Below the pieces are notes generated by a model. That model searched no databases. It was given only the letters and a program-made list of their open reading frames with translations, and was not told the origin of the DNA. Positions 34,899 to 43,968 of a DNA stretch of 64,000 bases are shown here, one piece after another. This DNA comes from Duganella sp. BuS-21 (lineage in GTDB: Bacteria > Pseudomonadota > Gammaproteobacteria > Burkholderiales > Burkholderiaceae_D): assembly GCA_041874725.1 (NCBI GenBank), contig CP097466.1:3038001-3102000 (forward strand). The letters run 5' to 3'. The position numbers and the translations under genes were made by a program. Positions within the stretch are counted from its first letter, which is position 1, and the number at the start of each line of letters is the position of its first letter.

Positions 34899-34999
34899 TG
34901 TTGGAAAACGGTGTAAATATAAATCAACATGTTGGAATGTGCAAAGTATATTTTTCCAACACTCAAACTTGTGCACTGGGCAGGCTGTTGGAAAACGGT
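34899..34999. repeat. res-like repeat cluster upstream of the resolvase
   Basis: TGTTGGAAAACGGT occurs at 34899-34912 and again at 34986-34999. TTTTCCAACA at 34952-34961 is the same core inverted. The cluster lies just before the resolvase gene, the usual place for a recombination site and operator. Confidence 0.6.
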
Positions 35000-35100
35000 C
35001 ATATTTCACCATCCCGGTTAGATGTAACGCGACAAGATTAATGTCGTTTTGGAAAATTTGTGTTACTTTCTGTAGATTGCAAATTACCACTAAGATTACT

Positions 35101-35727
35101 ATGAGGCAACACGAATATTCGATTTTAGGGGGTTTCAATCGGGCAAAAATTGGTCACTGGATCGGTGTACTTGCCGCGTTGCTATCGTCTGTTTTGATTG
35201 GTATCCTAATTTTTTTGATCAAGCTGGCTGAGCACTTCGGCTGGACCAACGATCTGCCACCATTGATTTTTTGGCCTATCGGAGCAGGTGTCATATATTT
35301 TGCCCTATATTACTATTTCGACAATTATTTTTGGAGGCTTGAGAAAATATCGGGATTGCTCAAGGTGCCTGACCTCTCGGGGAGCTGGAAATGCGTTGGT
35401 GTGTCTGTGCGCGCTGACAAGACTCTTGCGGAGGAGTGGCATGCTGAGATCGAGATTATCCAGAGTTGGGATCTCATCCGCGTCAGACTCCGTACTGAAC
35501 AGTCTGCGTCAAACAGCACAACCGCTGCGCTTATATTCGATGCCGCCGACGGTTACCGACTTATGTATAGCTATAAGAACGAACCAAAGGCAACCCAACA
35601 AGATCTGCAGGAACATCGCGGATTCGCCGAGTTAACATTTAGTAAAGACTTGCAAAGTGCGGAAGGTGAGTACTTCAACGGTATTCGTAGGTTCACATTT
35701 GGCACGATGAAATTATCGAGAGGGTAA
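35101..35727 (+). CDS. cap15: Cap15-like CBASS effector (membrane beta-barrel protein)
   Basis: The 208-residue protein has two N-terminal membrane helices (about 18-41 and 50-70). A compact all-beta domain at about 85-208 follows, with VPDLSGSWKCVGV, EIEIIQSWDLIRVRLRTEQS, YRLMYSYKNEP, EHRGFAELTF and GEYFNGIRRFTFGTM. This order matches Cap15, in which a cyclic-nucleotide-binding eight-stranded barrel is tethered to the inner membrane. The CD-NTase gene follows one base after the stop. Signal binding would make it disrupt the membrane and stop phage growth. ATG 35101 begins the conserved part. Confidence 0.82.
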   Translation: MRQHEYSILGGFNRAKIGHWIGVLAALLSSVLIGILIFLIKLAEHFGWTNDLPPLIFWPIGAGVIYFALYYYFDNYFWRLEKISGLLKVPDLSGSWKCVGVSVRADKTLAEEWHAEIEIIQSWDLIRVRLRTEQSASNSTTAALIFDAADGYRLMYSYKNEPKATQQDLQEHRGFAELTFSKDLQSAEGEYFNGIRRFTFGTMKLSRG

Positions 35728-35728
35728 G

Positions 35729-36847
35729 ATGAGCAGGAATATTAAAGCGCGTTTGAATAATCTCTCTCAGAGAAGAACTGGCGACTCTGCCATTGCCCTT
35801 GACGCCGTGCTCGCAAAGGCTGCTGGGTTAAGCGTGACGTTAGAGAGTTATCAGGAGAAGACCTCAAGGGAATACACGCGGTATGCATTAGGATCGATGC
35901 AAGAAGTCGGCCCAGCCTATACAAAAATTTGCCTAGGTGAAGCGGATCGCGTCGGAGAGCAATTGAAGGCGGGATTGGCTGCTAAGAGCATCTCTATCGA
36001 AACACGTGTCCAAGGATCAGTTGCATGCAATGTGCACATAAAAAAGCACAGCGACGTCGATTTGTTGGCGCTGGATGATCGCTTCTTCACTTACGATACC
36101 GAAGGCCCCAAAGCTCTGAGTGGCACTTATCAAAATCGATACGCGCGCAGCGCTAAAGAGTGCATACAAGAATTGCGAAGCGCGGCCATAACAGCCTTGC
36201 GCGAGCGCTTCCCTGCGGTGACGGTGACCCCCGGCAGTAAAGCGATTGGTATGGTGGGAGGTTCTCTCCAGCGAAAGGTCGATGTTGTGCCATCGCATTG
36301 GCATCATACTAGTGCTTACCAATCGACAGGTAAAGAGTGGGAGCGAGGTGTCTACATTTTGGACTCGCAGAACGACGCCATGATTAAAAATCTTCCATTC
36401 GTACACATCGAGAAGATTTCGTCGAGAGATTCCGTTTGCTCAGGCGCGTTGAGAAAGGCCATCCGACTTTGTAAAAACGTTAAAGCTGATGCTGAAGCGG
36501 AAGGAACTGTAATCGCACTTTCGAGCTACGACATCGTGGCCACGATGTGGCATGCAGATCTACAGAACTTGATCTTGGCTGGCCAGTTTGATTTAGCTAT
36601 CCTCTCGGAGACCAACAGACACCTACGGTTTTTAGCCGAGAATCATGCCTACGCTCGCATATTGACCGTACCTGATGACTCGCGGAAGATTTTCGACACT
36701 GATGAAAAGTTGAAAGGATTGAACGCATTGTCCGCCGAGATTTCGGATCTTGCTATTGAGGTTGCTATTGAGCAAGGCAGAGGCATGCGACCTCAGGGGT
36801 GGGATGCTATTGAAAAAGTGTTGAAGGAGTCGCGTCAGCTCGCATAG
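35729..36847 (+). CDS. CBASS CD-NTase (cyclic oligonucleotide synthase)
   Basis: The 372-residue protein shows the nucleotidyltransferase core QGSVACNVHIKKHSDVDLLA (G96-S97, D109 and D111) and the third acidic residue in RKVDVVPSHWH (D185). A helical C-terminal domain with DAIEKVL follows. These are the catalytic residues of cGAS/DncV-like enzymes. Product and clade cannot be read by eye; pairing with Cap15 often goes with CdnE-type enzymes. The ATG lies one base after the cap15 stop with GAGAGGG upstream, so it is a two-gene type I CBASS without ubiquitin-like or HORMA accessory genes. Confidence 0.88.
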   Translation: MSRNIKARLNNLSQRRTGDSAIALDAVLAKAAGLSVTLESYQEKTSREYTRYALGSMQEVGPAYTKICLGEADRVGEQLKAGLAAKSISIETRVQGSVACNVHIKKHSDVDLLALDDRFFTYDTEGPKALSGTYQNRYARSAKECIQELRSAAITALRERFPAVTVTPGSKAIGMVGGSLQRKVDVVPSHWHHTSAYQSTGKEWERGVYILDSQNDAMIKNLPFVHIEKISSRDSVCSGALRKAIRLCKNVKADAEAEGTVIALSSYDIVATMWHADLQNLILAGQFDLAILSETNRHLRFLAENHAYARILTVPDDSRKIFDTDEKLKGLNALSAEISDLAIEVAIEQGRGMRPQGWDAIEKVLKESRQLA

Positions 36848-37431
36848 TACTCAGCTTGATACGTAAGTAGCTCGGCCTTATGGCGATCTGAAATTTTTGC
36901 GCTGCCGAAGATTGCTTCGGCATGTATCGAGGACAGTTCAGCTAGTCTGCGAAGTTTTTTGTTGTAGCGTTTGCGCCAAGCTCCAGCAGGCCGAGCTGGA
37001 ATGCCCTCACCGGGCTTTCCGCCAACCTCCGACATCAATCGACTCTTGGCTATTCGTGCTCGCTCCACCGCCCCCGCCGCCAGATTGCTTCGATACCGCA
37101 GCGCATGGCAGTGCCGGCACGCCAGCTCGCCGGCCCGGAAGTACAACGACTGGAAATTTCCCTCATGTGCGCGCGAGCACTTTAGGAGTGGGCGTAACCG
37201 GCCACCAAGGCACGGCACGGCCACGATGTCTGCCATCCACACCCGACCGCCCAAGTGGACCGCTAGGCGCGTTTCTGACAGCACGGCGACCGTGTGCTCA
37301 CCGCCATCAACCAGCACGACCTCCGGCCGGCCTGACGCCTTGACGGCACGCAGCAGCTTCGGCAGGTTCACTTCAAAAGCGTTCTCCAAGACAGGGACGC
37401 GAGGCGCTTTGGGCTTCTTCATTTTCATCAC
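36835..37431 (-). CDS. Hypothetical element protein with Cys/His pair
   Basis: The 198-residue basic protein has a short Cys/His motif (ELACRHCHALRYRSN) that may bind zinc. A Lys/Arg-rich helical tail follows (AWRKRYNKKLRRLAELS). The start is preceded by an A-rich stretch without a clear Shine-Dalgarno. It overlaps the CD-NTase 3' end by 13 bases, convergently. Similar proteins are common in mobile elements without known function. Confidence 0.6.
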   Translation of the reverse strand: MMKMKKPKAPRVPVLENAFEVNLPKLLRAVKASGRPEVVLVDGGEHTVAVLSETRLAVHLGGRVWMADIVAVPCLGGRLRPLLKCSRAHEGNFQSLYFRAGELACRHCHALRYRSNLAAGAVERARIAKSRLMSEVGGKPGEGIPARPAGAWRKRYNKKLRRLAELSSIHAEAIFGSAKISDRHKAELLTYQAEYYAS

Positions 37432-37500
37432 CTAAAACAAAAGCGAACCGGGCACTTCCATGCGCGGTTCGCGGGTTGAACTACAGGGGGCGGCGGGCGA

Positions 37501-37884
37501 TCAGTGCATCAGCGTGCGGTGATTTGGCCAAGCCCGGCTGTAACTGCCACCGACACGGAAGATAAAGCGACCAATTGGGTGCGGGAACTGCGCCTCCAGT
37601 CGTTTGATCAATGCGTCTTGTACGGCGGAGCGGTCGCCCGCAGGCTCGGCAGTGAGGTAGTCGAGACCGACGGCTACGGCTTCGGTCAGTTCGTCGTCGG
37701 CCAGTTCGCTGACATCATCGAACGACAAAGGAGCGAAGTAGCGATCAGCACGTAGGCGGTCAACGCCAATGCCTTCAAACAGATCGCGCACCAGCTTGAT
37801 GCCGGCTTCGGTTGGGATGGTGTAAACGCCTTTGGCGGATACTTCGATTTGCGCGCTCTTTGGCGCTGTGGAGCGTTTGCCCAT
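37501..37884 (-). CDS. Hypothetical protein
   Basis: The 127-residue protein starts MGKRSTAPKSAQIEVSAKGV. The middle is acidic and helical (FDDVSELADDELTEAVAVGL) and the end basic. ATG 37884 has GAAAGA upstream; the longer frame to 37932 is less likely. It lies downstream of the primase gene and the iteron-like array on the same strand. A role in replication control is possible by position only. Confidence 0.55.
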   Translation of the reverse strand: MGKRSTAPKSAQIEVSAKGVYTIPTEAGIKLVRDLFEGIGVDRLRADRYFAPLSFDDVSELADDELTEAVAVGLDYLTAEPAGDRSAVQDALIKRLEAQFPHPIGRFIFRVGGSYSRAWPNHRTLMH

Positions 37885-37958
37885 TGGTGTTCTTTCAAAA
37901 AGTGGATGATTGACATTCTGACCGGCCACCAATAATTCGACCGGCAGAATGTTGTAGC

Positions 37959-38080
37959 GCGGGGTTTGCGGGGTTGTGCGGGGATGTTTTGGGCCACTGG
38001 CGTGGCGTCTGTGTAATATAAATACTCATTCTTGATTTTCTATGAGTAAAAACATCCCTGCACATCCCTGCAATCCCCGC
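37959..38080. repeat. Iteron-like array, candidate replication origin or operator
   Basis: Three units begin GCGGGG at 37959, 37968 and 37978 (the last is GCGGGGATGT). Facing them in inverted orientation are ACATCCCTGC at 38052-38061, ACATCCCTGC at 38062-38071 and AATCCCCGC at 38072-38080. The two triplets flank a 64-base spacer whose right part is AT-rich (GTAATATAAATACTCATT). The array lies just after the primase-helicase gene. Confidence 0.6.
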
Positions 38081-38094
38081 AGTCTGGTGATGGA

Positions 38095-40797
38095 TTAGCT
38101 CATGGCTACCTCCCACGTCGCTGTCTTTTCGCGGTTGATCGGGCCGCGCTTGAGGCGTTTGCCATCCATGATTCGCCCCTCACGCTTCAGCAGATATTGG
38201 CCGAGCTTTTTATTGTTAATGGAGTCGCCACGGTCGCCTGCGATGTCCAACAGAATTTGCCGCACGTTGTTGTCTGGGTTGTCGGTGCGCTTCACAAGCT
38301 CGGCGACAGTAAAGTGGCGCGCAGTGCCAAACAGCGCCGTAGCCCCTTCCAACACACCACTCAGCGCTGCGGCATCTGGATCATTTGCCGAGTCCCGCTT
38401 CAATGCTTCTTTCGGATCCACGAAACCATCGATCACACGCTGCTCGATCAACCAAACAATGGTCGAGCGTACCAGCTTGTTCCAGTCGTCCATCGATGCC
38501 AAGCCATCGCACACACGCGGGCAGCCAGCACGCATGTAGCCTTGGATCAGCGTCAGCGCCGCTGTGATCAATTGCAGGCGGTGTTTGACGCAGTAGCCCA
38601 GCGGCTCCATGCTGAACTCGCGCGCAGCGACCTTGCCGGCCTCCATGTTCGCGTCCAGACGGCACACGAAGAAGCGACGGTTCAAGTCGCCAACGAATTG
38701 CAGACCGTTGCCGGTAGCGAGGATCAGCATGCGGTGCTCTGCCTGCACGTCTTCGCTTACGCCCAACACCCGGCCTTGGATAGCTGGCGCTGTTACCACT
38801 GCGCACAAAGCAGCAGACTCGATAGGATATTCGGCGTTATCCACCAGCAGCGTGCCAGCGCCGCCGCGCGCAGCGCTGAACAGCGTCTTACCCCATTCCT
38901 CCTCATGCGCGCAGACCGTACGAATTGCCGGAGCTACGCCGTCATACAGAGCGCCGATACATTGCGCCAACAGCGTTTTCCCGGTACCCGGTGCCGTCGC
39001 GCTGAAACCGAAGCCCGGCGAGGTGCGCAGGCAGCTACGTACCGCAGTGGTCAGAACCGCCGCCAGTGCCACTGACTTGTCTGCGTCGCTGGCGTAAGGG
39101 AACTGCACGAATGGCTTCCACAAGATACCGAACGCTTTTTTCAGATCTGCGTGAGATGGCGAGTACGGCACGCGCGGCCAAGGTGTACCTTCGTCGTTAG
39201 TCAGCAGCAGGCCGGTCTTTTTGTCGTAGCCCGGCGTGACGATCTGGCGACCATCACAGTCCATCGTCGGCGCATTGCGCACGGCGGTCAGCTTGTCCAT
39301 CCGCAGATTGGCGGCGTTTGCCAGCAGCCCATTCACAACGGCCGGCGGGCAGGCAGTAGCGACAAGTTCTTTCTTCTTCTCGTTCCAACCCTCGAAGCGG
39401 CACAGGCGCTGGATCTGAACCGCCAGCCATTGCGGTTTCGCGGGGACGATGGCACCTTCATCTACGTACACCATCGTGCCAGCGTGCACGTACATCTGGC
39501 CCGATTTCTTCATGATGTTGGCAGACTGATCCACCATCCGAGGCAACTCCGCAGTATTCACGCCAATCACAACGGGAGCGCGGTCGAGTTCGTAGCGCAC
39601 GCCGTGGTGTGCGTGCGAGTAGATGTATGGGCGGCCGCCGCTGTACAGGTTGGCGATTGCCACACGCAGATCGTGATCTGGCTCCAGCGGGTCCGCAAAG
39701 CGGGCATTGTGGTACTTGTCTGGATTATCCAGCACCATGCCGACAGTGACGGTAACGCCATCGCGGGTCGTCAGCGGCCAGTCGCCCATGAGGACTTGCT
39801 GGTTGATGGCGCGGTCAATCATGACATTGATCGCATGCTCGTCCGACTCGATGTCCAGCGTTTGCAGGCGCTTCGGCATCTCAGCCTTCGCTTCTACAAC
39901 ATAACGCTGCTTGACCTCGGCGACCTGTGCGGACATTTTGTCGCGTGCCGCCAGCTTGACCTTCGCCAACTCCGCAGTTTCGGCAGCGTTCAGCTCCTTG
40001 CAGTCATCAACCTCAAAGATGCAGCCGTCGATGATCATGCTGTCGTACTTCTCGCGCTCTACGCCTTCACCCAAAACGGGTGCGGCGGCGAAGTCCATGC
40101 GTTCCGGCTGCCACACCGAAGCATCGAACAGCCCGCGCTCCAGCAATTGGCCGGACTTGCTGATGGCGTAGTAGCCGAAGCCAGCGAGCCATAGGCGCTG
40201 GAACAGCCACGCGCCAATACGCGGGATGTACGATGCGTTGCTGACCTTGATATAGATCCGCTGGCCACGGATTCCCGCACCGTCAATGCCGGACGATGAA
40301 CTTGCCCGCCACAGCATGCCTACGCCCTCCAGTTCAGGGCAGGCTTTTTGCAGCATAGCGATAACTTCGGCCTGTGGCAGCGCAACGCCGTCTTTCGGCG
40401 GGTCATAGTCCAACATCAAATAGCACGCGACTGCCGGAAACTGGAAGTGGTCACGGGAGCGTGTGATAGCGCTGGCTGGTGGGTTTTCGAGGCCTTTGGA
40501 GACGATCACGCCGCTATCATCGCTCGGGCTTCCGTACGTCACGGCTTGATTCGGTTTCAGCGTGTCGAACAGAGTATCCAGCTCAGTAAGGGTGTCGGCC
40601 TTGTGCTTCTGGAAGGTGCCGCGCGTCAGGAAGGCGTGCGACTCTTTATGAACCTTACCATCAACCACCTTGAAGGATTTGGTCAGATAGCCGGTATCGC
40701 TGGTCAGGACAGTGACAGTTGCGCCATCGCTGGTGGCATGTGCCAGATCAGTGCGTTGCGCACCGGGCTGGTCTTGGATTTGGATGGTGTTTTCCAT
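38095..40797 (-). CDS. Element primase-helicase-like protein
   Basis: The 900-residue protein has a long N-terminal region with primase-like elements (AVACYLMLDYDPPKDG, RASSSSGIDG, RGQRIYIKV). A P-loop ATPase domain near 600 shows ATAPGTGKTLLAQ (Walker A), GAGTLLVDNAEYP (Walker B-like) and LILATGNG. It ends in a winged-helix-like region. The arrangement resembles the large primase-helicases of P4-like and plasmid-derived elements. It is probably the replication protein acting on the adjacent array. No strong Shine-Dalgarno is visible before the ATG. Confidence 0.75.
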   Translation of the reverse strand: MENTIQIQDQPGAQRTDLAHATSDGATVTVLTSDTGYLTKSFKVVDGKVHKESHAFLTRGTFQKHKADTLTELDTLFDTLKPNQAVTYGSPSDDSGVIVSKGLENPPASAITRSRDHFQFPAVACYLMLDYDPPKDGVALPQAEVIAMLQKACPELEGVGMLWRASSSSGIDGAGIRGQRIYIKVSNASYIPRIGAWLFQRLWLAGFGYYAISKSGQLLERGLFDASVWQPERMDFAAAPVLGEGVEREKYDSMIIDGCIFEVDDCKELNAAETAELAKVKLAARDKMSAQVAEVKQRYVVEAKAEMPKRLQTLDIESDEHAINVMIDRAINQQVLMGDWPLTTRDGVTVTVGMVLDNPDKYHNARFADPLEPDHDLRVAIANLYSGGRPYIYSHAHHGVRYELDRAPVVIGVNTAELPRMVDQSANIMKKSGQMYVHAGTMVYVDEGAIVPAKPQWLAVQIQRLCRFEGWNEKKKELVATACPPAVVNGLLANAANLRMDKLTAVRNAPTMDCDGRQIVTPGYDKKTGLLLTNDEGTPWPRVPYSPSHADLKKAFGILWKPFVQFPYASDADKSVALAAVLTTAVRSCLRTSPGFGFSATAPGTGKTLLAQCIGALYDGVAPAIRTVCAHEEEWGKTLFSAARGGAGTLLVDNAEYPIESAALCAVVTAPAIQGRVLGVSEDVQAEHRMLILATGNGLQFVGDLNRRFFVCRLDANMEAGKVAAREFSMEPLGYCVKHRLQLITAALTLIQGYMRAGCPRVCDGLASMDDWNKLVRSTIVWLIEQRVIDGFVDPKEALKRDSANDPDAAALSGVLEGATALFGTARHFTVAELVKRTDNPDNNVRQILLDIAGDRGDSINNKKLGQYLLKREGRIMDGKRLKRGPINREKTATWEVAMS

Positions 40798-40851
40798 TTG
40801 GGGACTAGATGATGACGCGGGCGTTTGCCCGCATCTGGTTGGAGGAAGAGG

Positions 40852-41613
40852 TTACTGCTGCTGGCCGTTCAGCTTGGCGACGCGGATTTTTTCCAGATCG
40901 GACAGGCGGTACGGGCGCAACGCCTGCGCACCTGCTTTGATAGCTTTACGCAGCTCCAGCGGAGTCATGTCGGTAAAAGCGCAGGCCAAGTCCTCCCCCA
41001 CATAGAGCAGGTAATCGAAGGTGGTGTCGTCAACTGCGTTAACTTCGCTGGCGTCGTTGTGGGATACATCGCCATCCATCCATTTTGGGTTCTGCTCGAT
41101 CAGGAACACTTCATCCATCGACAGGCAGTTGCCGCGAGCGTAGCGACCGCCGATAACGTGGCAGTGGTTGGTCACGAACTTGTTCAGCGTCCCGCTCGTT
41201 ACACCCAAGTACGCCGAGGCTACTGGTGCGCTAATGACTTGTGCAGCGCGCAGGAAGGCGCGTTTATCTTCCAGTGTTGCTTTGCGCAGTTGGAGCACCG
41301 GGGTGGTCAGGTCTTTGCCGTCCAGTACGCGGAAGATCGCAATTTGCGTTTTGATTTCCTTTTCCATCAGCTTCTTGAATTTATCGATCATCTTGCGGAT
41401 CGGCTGGTCTTTCGCAGACTGGATGTAGGCACCCCACATATAGCCGTGGGCGGCGCTGATCATGTTGCTGGTGTCGATCTTTTCGTTGATCAGCGCGCCC
41501 TTCAGGGTCAAGTGCGCGGTGTTTGCGGTGGTCCATTTTTTCAGGGCTACAGCGCGGACGATATTACGGAAGTCGTTTTGTGCAACCAGTTGCACGTTGG
41601 TGAAGTGGGTCAT
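40852..41613 (-). CDS. Hypothetical protein upstream of the primase
   Basis: The 253-residue protein starts MTHFTNVQLVAQNDFRNIVR and is mostly helical, with a KKLMEKEIKTQIAIF segment and a helix-turn-helix-like stretch (SAYLGVTSGTLNKFVTNH). No family is recognised. It lies 54 bases upstream of the primase gene on the same strand, so the two are probably cotranscribed. It could be a regulator or replication accessory protein. Confidence 0.6.
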   Translation of the reverse strand: MTHFTNVQLVAQNDFRNIVRAVALKKWTTANTAHLTLKGALINEKIDTSNMISAAHGYMWGAYIQSAKDQPIRKMIDKFKKLMEKEIKTQIAIFRVLDGKDLTTPVLQLRKATLEDKRAFLRAAQVISAPVASAYLGVTSGTLNKFVTNHCHVIGGRYARGNCLSMDEVFLIEQNPKWMDGDVSHNDASEVNAVDDTTFDYLLYVGEDLACAFTDMTPLELRKAIKAGAQALRPYRLSDLEKIRVAKLNGQQQ

Positions 41614-42012
41614 AAATGTTTCTTTCTTAAAATTTTGGCGCAAAAACGCCCCTGACCAGATGGTCATATTTGTTTAGGTAATACTGTTTGATATGGGCCG
41701 AAGGCCGGGTTTGCCGATGGCAACGATGGAATTACCTAAGTACTGCCTGTAATCGCTCTCGCTTCTGCTCGACTGACGCCAGAATGAAGGTGACTCGCAG
41801 ATCTGAAAATACTTGCGGGCCTTCACGGTGCTTAACGGCTCCTATAGGCCATTAGCAGGCTATATCGGACTGTTGCTAACGCCTTTTTTGAAGTGGTTTT
41901 GGATGGCGAAGCCATCTTCTGTTTTTTCGAAGAGATACTTCAAATTTCTTCTGTTTTCTTATTGATTTCATTCTGTGATGATGGCGGCCTTTCTTGCTTA
42001 TGAGAGTCCGCA
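41614..42012. other. Divergent intergenic region, no gene seen
   Basis: These 399 bases separate a minus-strand operon (hypothetical plus primase) from plus-strand genes. I see no convincing ORF. The right part is AT-rich with two CTTCTGTTTT repeats (41918 and 41948). It most likely holds the promoters for both directions. Confidence 0.5.
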
Positions 42013-42405
42013 ATGCAAATCATCCCGCCGCAACACGATGGCCAACCTTGGGTCATTAATCTCGATGCCCTTCCTGAAGGTATTTGGACTGGCATGAAGT
42101 CCGTGAAGAGTTGCACTCCAACCAACAGCGGCATCGCAGGCCAAAGCGGCCAAATCCACCGCATCAAATCGCGCCAGATCGTCTTGGACGACGAAATCGC
42201 TTTAGCGCGGAAGAATGCGCTGTCGCCAAACTGCGCCTCCAGCGTTTTCTACGAACTGACTAAACTCGCAAAAAAGCAATACGGCTGCTTGATCAGTGTG
42301 GATGAAGATCAGGTGAAATATCAGGCTGGTGGCGTGGTTAAGTTTCTCAGTGTTCGCAGCCTGCGTAAGCGCCTTGCTCGCGCTAACAAACGCGAATTGC
42401 ACTAA
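42013..42405 (+). CDS. Hypothetical protein
   Basis: The 130-residue protein starts MQIIPPQHDGQPWVINLDAL and has a basic C-terminus (VRSLRKRLARANKRELH). No family is recognised. Its ATG is preceded by GAGAG. It is followed by the AlpA-like gene 47 bases downstream. Its position beside the excision regulator suggests an element housekeeping role, without direct evidence. Confidence 0.55.
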   Translation: MQIIPPQHDGQPWVINLDALPEGIWTGMKSVKSCTPTNSGIAGQSGQIHRIKSRQIVLDDEIALARKNALSPNCASSVFYELTKLAKKQYGCLISVDEDQVKYQAGGVVKFLSVRSLRKRLARANKRELH

Positions 42406-42452
42406 CCGTCGGCTTGTTAAAGTTTCGGCGAAAATTTCATCTAGGAAAAAAA

Positions 42453-42659
42453 ATGAAGAATAAGATTGTCTTGAGGATTTCTGATATCGCAAGTACCTCC
42501 ACTAAGGCGGGGCTGCTCCCTGTAAGTAAGGCAACCATCTGGCGCTGGGTCAAGATCGGCACCTTCCCCGCACCGTTCAAACTCGGTGCAGGCGTCACTG
42601 GTTGGCATGCTGGTGATATTGACGCATTTATTGCGAAATGTGCGCAGAAGCAGGTGTAG
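42453..42659 (+). CDS. AlpA-like DNA-binding protein (excisionase/regulator type)
   Basis: The 68-residue protein has a MerR-like helix-turn-helix: KIVLRISDIAS, VSKATIWRWVKIGTFPAPFKLG, then GWHAGDIDAFIAK. This is the AlpA/phage excisionase pattern (ATIWRWV-x-x-G-x-FP-x-P). AGGAA precedes the ATG. It is convergent with the integrase, which is usual for P4-type islands, where AlpA activates excision. Confidence 0.9.
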   Translation: MKNKIVLRISDIASTSTKAGLLPVSKATIWRWVKIGTFPAPFKLGAGVTGWHAGDIDAFIAKCAQKQV

Positions 42660-42696
42660 TCGAGCATTGGCTCACTGACACTTTGCCCAAAAAGAC

Positions 42697-42724
42697 AAAA
42701 GCACCCGTTAGGGTGCTTTTTTTA
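42697..42724. terminator. Bidirectional terminator between AlpA-like gene and integrase
   Basis: AAAGCACCC-GTTA-GGGTGCTTT forms a strong stem, flanked by A-rich and T-rich runs on the two sides. It lies between two convergent genes and overlaps the integrase stop. Confidence 0.9.
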
Positions 42725-43915
42725 CGCTTTATTGGCCCGCAGATTATCCAGATAATCCGCCCACCTCTGCATCATCGCGCGGCGTGCCGTCAGGTGCGCG
42801 GTACGGTTATATGCCCGGCCATTGGCGTCTTTAACCGCATGCGCCAGTTGGTGCTCGATGAAGTCCACGCGCTCTCCCAGCACTTCGTCCAAGATAGTCC
42901 GGGCCATAGCGCGGAAGCCATGGGCGGTCATCACTTCTTTGCTAAACCCCAAGCTGCGCAGGCAGGCGTTAATAGTGTTCTCACTCATGCAGCGATCCTC
43001 AGTGCGGATGCTGGGAAACACATACTTGCCGTGGCCGGTCATGCCGTAGAGGTTTTCAAGAATCGCGAGGGCTTGGCTTGCCAGCGGCACGACATGGTCG
43101 TTCTTCATCTTCATCTTGCTGCCGGGAATGCGCCATTCGGCTGCTGCGAGGTCGATCTCTCGCCATTCCGCGCTGCGCAGCTCGCCCGGCCGCACGAAGA
43201 ACAGAGGCGACAGTTTCAGCGCAGCGGTGGCGTATGGATGGCCTGCGTAGCCGTGGATAGCCCGCATGAGCTTGGCGACTTCCGGCGGCTCCGTGATCGA
43301 CGCATAGTGCTGACGAGGAATAGCGACCAGCGCCCCCTTCAGGTCTGCCGTGACATCCCGCTCAGCAACCCCAACTGCTACGGCATAACGCATCACTTGC
43401 CCGCACAACTGCTTAACGCGGTGCGCGGACTCCACCGCACCACGGTTTTCCAACCGCTGCACAGCCAGTAGAACGTCGCGCGGTTTAATTTCGGAGATGG
43501 GCATATTGCCGATTTGGGGAAGGATATTCCGCGTCAACCAGCCGGTCACTTTGTCTTGAGTGGTTTCGGCGCGCAGTGCTTTGGTCTTATCCAGCCATTC
43601 GTAGGCAACAGCAGAAAAGGTCTGCTGCTCTAAAAGCCGTTTCTCTTCCTTATTGGCACGTTTGGCAGCGGACGGATCGATACCGTCAGCAAGCAGTTCC
43701 CGAGCTTCTTGCCGGCGCTGCCTCGCTTTTGCGAGGCTGACCTCGGGGTAGATGCCAAGCGCGACGGTTTTGCGCTTGCCATTGAAGCGGTAGTCGTAGC
43801 GCCAGTATTTGCCTGCCGGCTTGACAAGCAAGTACATGCCATCGCCATCTTGGTACTTCTTAGTACTAGAGGCGATAGGTTTAACTTGACGAACGAAGGT
43901 ATCGGTTAATGCCAT
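42722..43915 (-). CDS. P4-type tyrosine integrase
   Basis: The 397-residue protein starts MALTDTFVRQVKPIASSTKKY, the P4 N-terminal domain (DUF4102). The catalytic domain shows the first arginine in RPGELRSAEW, HGFRAMAR (His-x-x-Arg) and a tyrosine in DANGRAYNRTAH. All key residues for strand exchange are present. The frame is open to 44056, but ATG 43915 with AAGGA upstream is the standard start. The gene lies beside the tRNA-Leu att site and repeats likely to be its arm sites. Confidence 0.95.
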   Translation of the reverse strand: MALTDTFVRQVKPIASSTKKYQDGDGMYLLVKPAGKYWRYDYRFNGKRKTVALGIYPEVSLAKARQRRQEARELLADGIDPSAAKRANKEEKRLLEQQTFSAVAYEWLDKTKALRAETTQDKVTGWLTRNILPQIGNMPISEIKPRDVLLAVQRLENRGAVESAHRVKQLCGQVMRYAVAVGVAERDVTADLKGALVAIPRQHYASITEPPEVAKLMRAIHGYAGHPYATAALKLSPLFFVRPGELRSAEWREIDLAAAEWRIPGSKMKMKNDHVVPLASQALAILENLYGMTGHGKYVFPSIRTEDRCMSENTINACLRSLGFSKEVMTAHGFRAMARTILDEVLGERVDFIEHQLAHAVKDANGRAYNRTAHLTARRAMMQRWADYLDNLRANKA

Positions 43916-43968
43916 AAATCTCATCCTTGTGTTTTGGTTTACGGAGCGGTTCGCTGTACCAGTCGAAA

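Noticed and set aside
37959..38080. CRISPR array
   Set aside because: The repeat units are 9-10 bases, contiguous and in two orientations, without spacers; this is iteron-like. No CRISPR array or cas gene was seen in the window.
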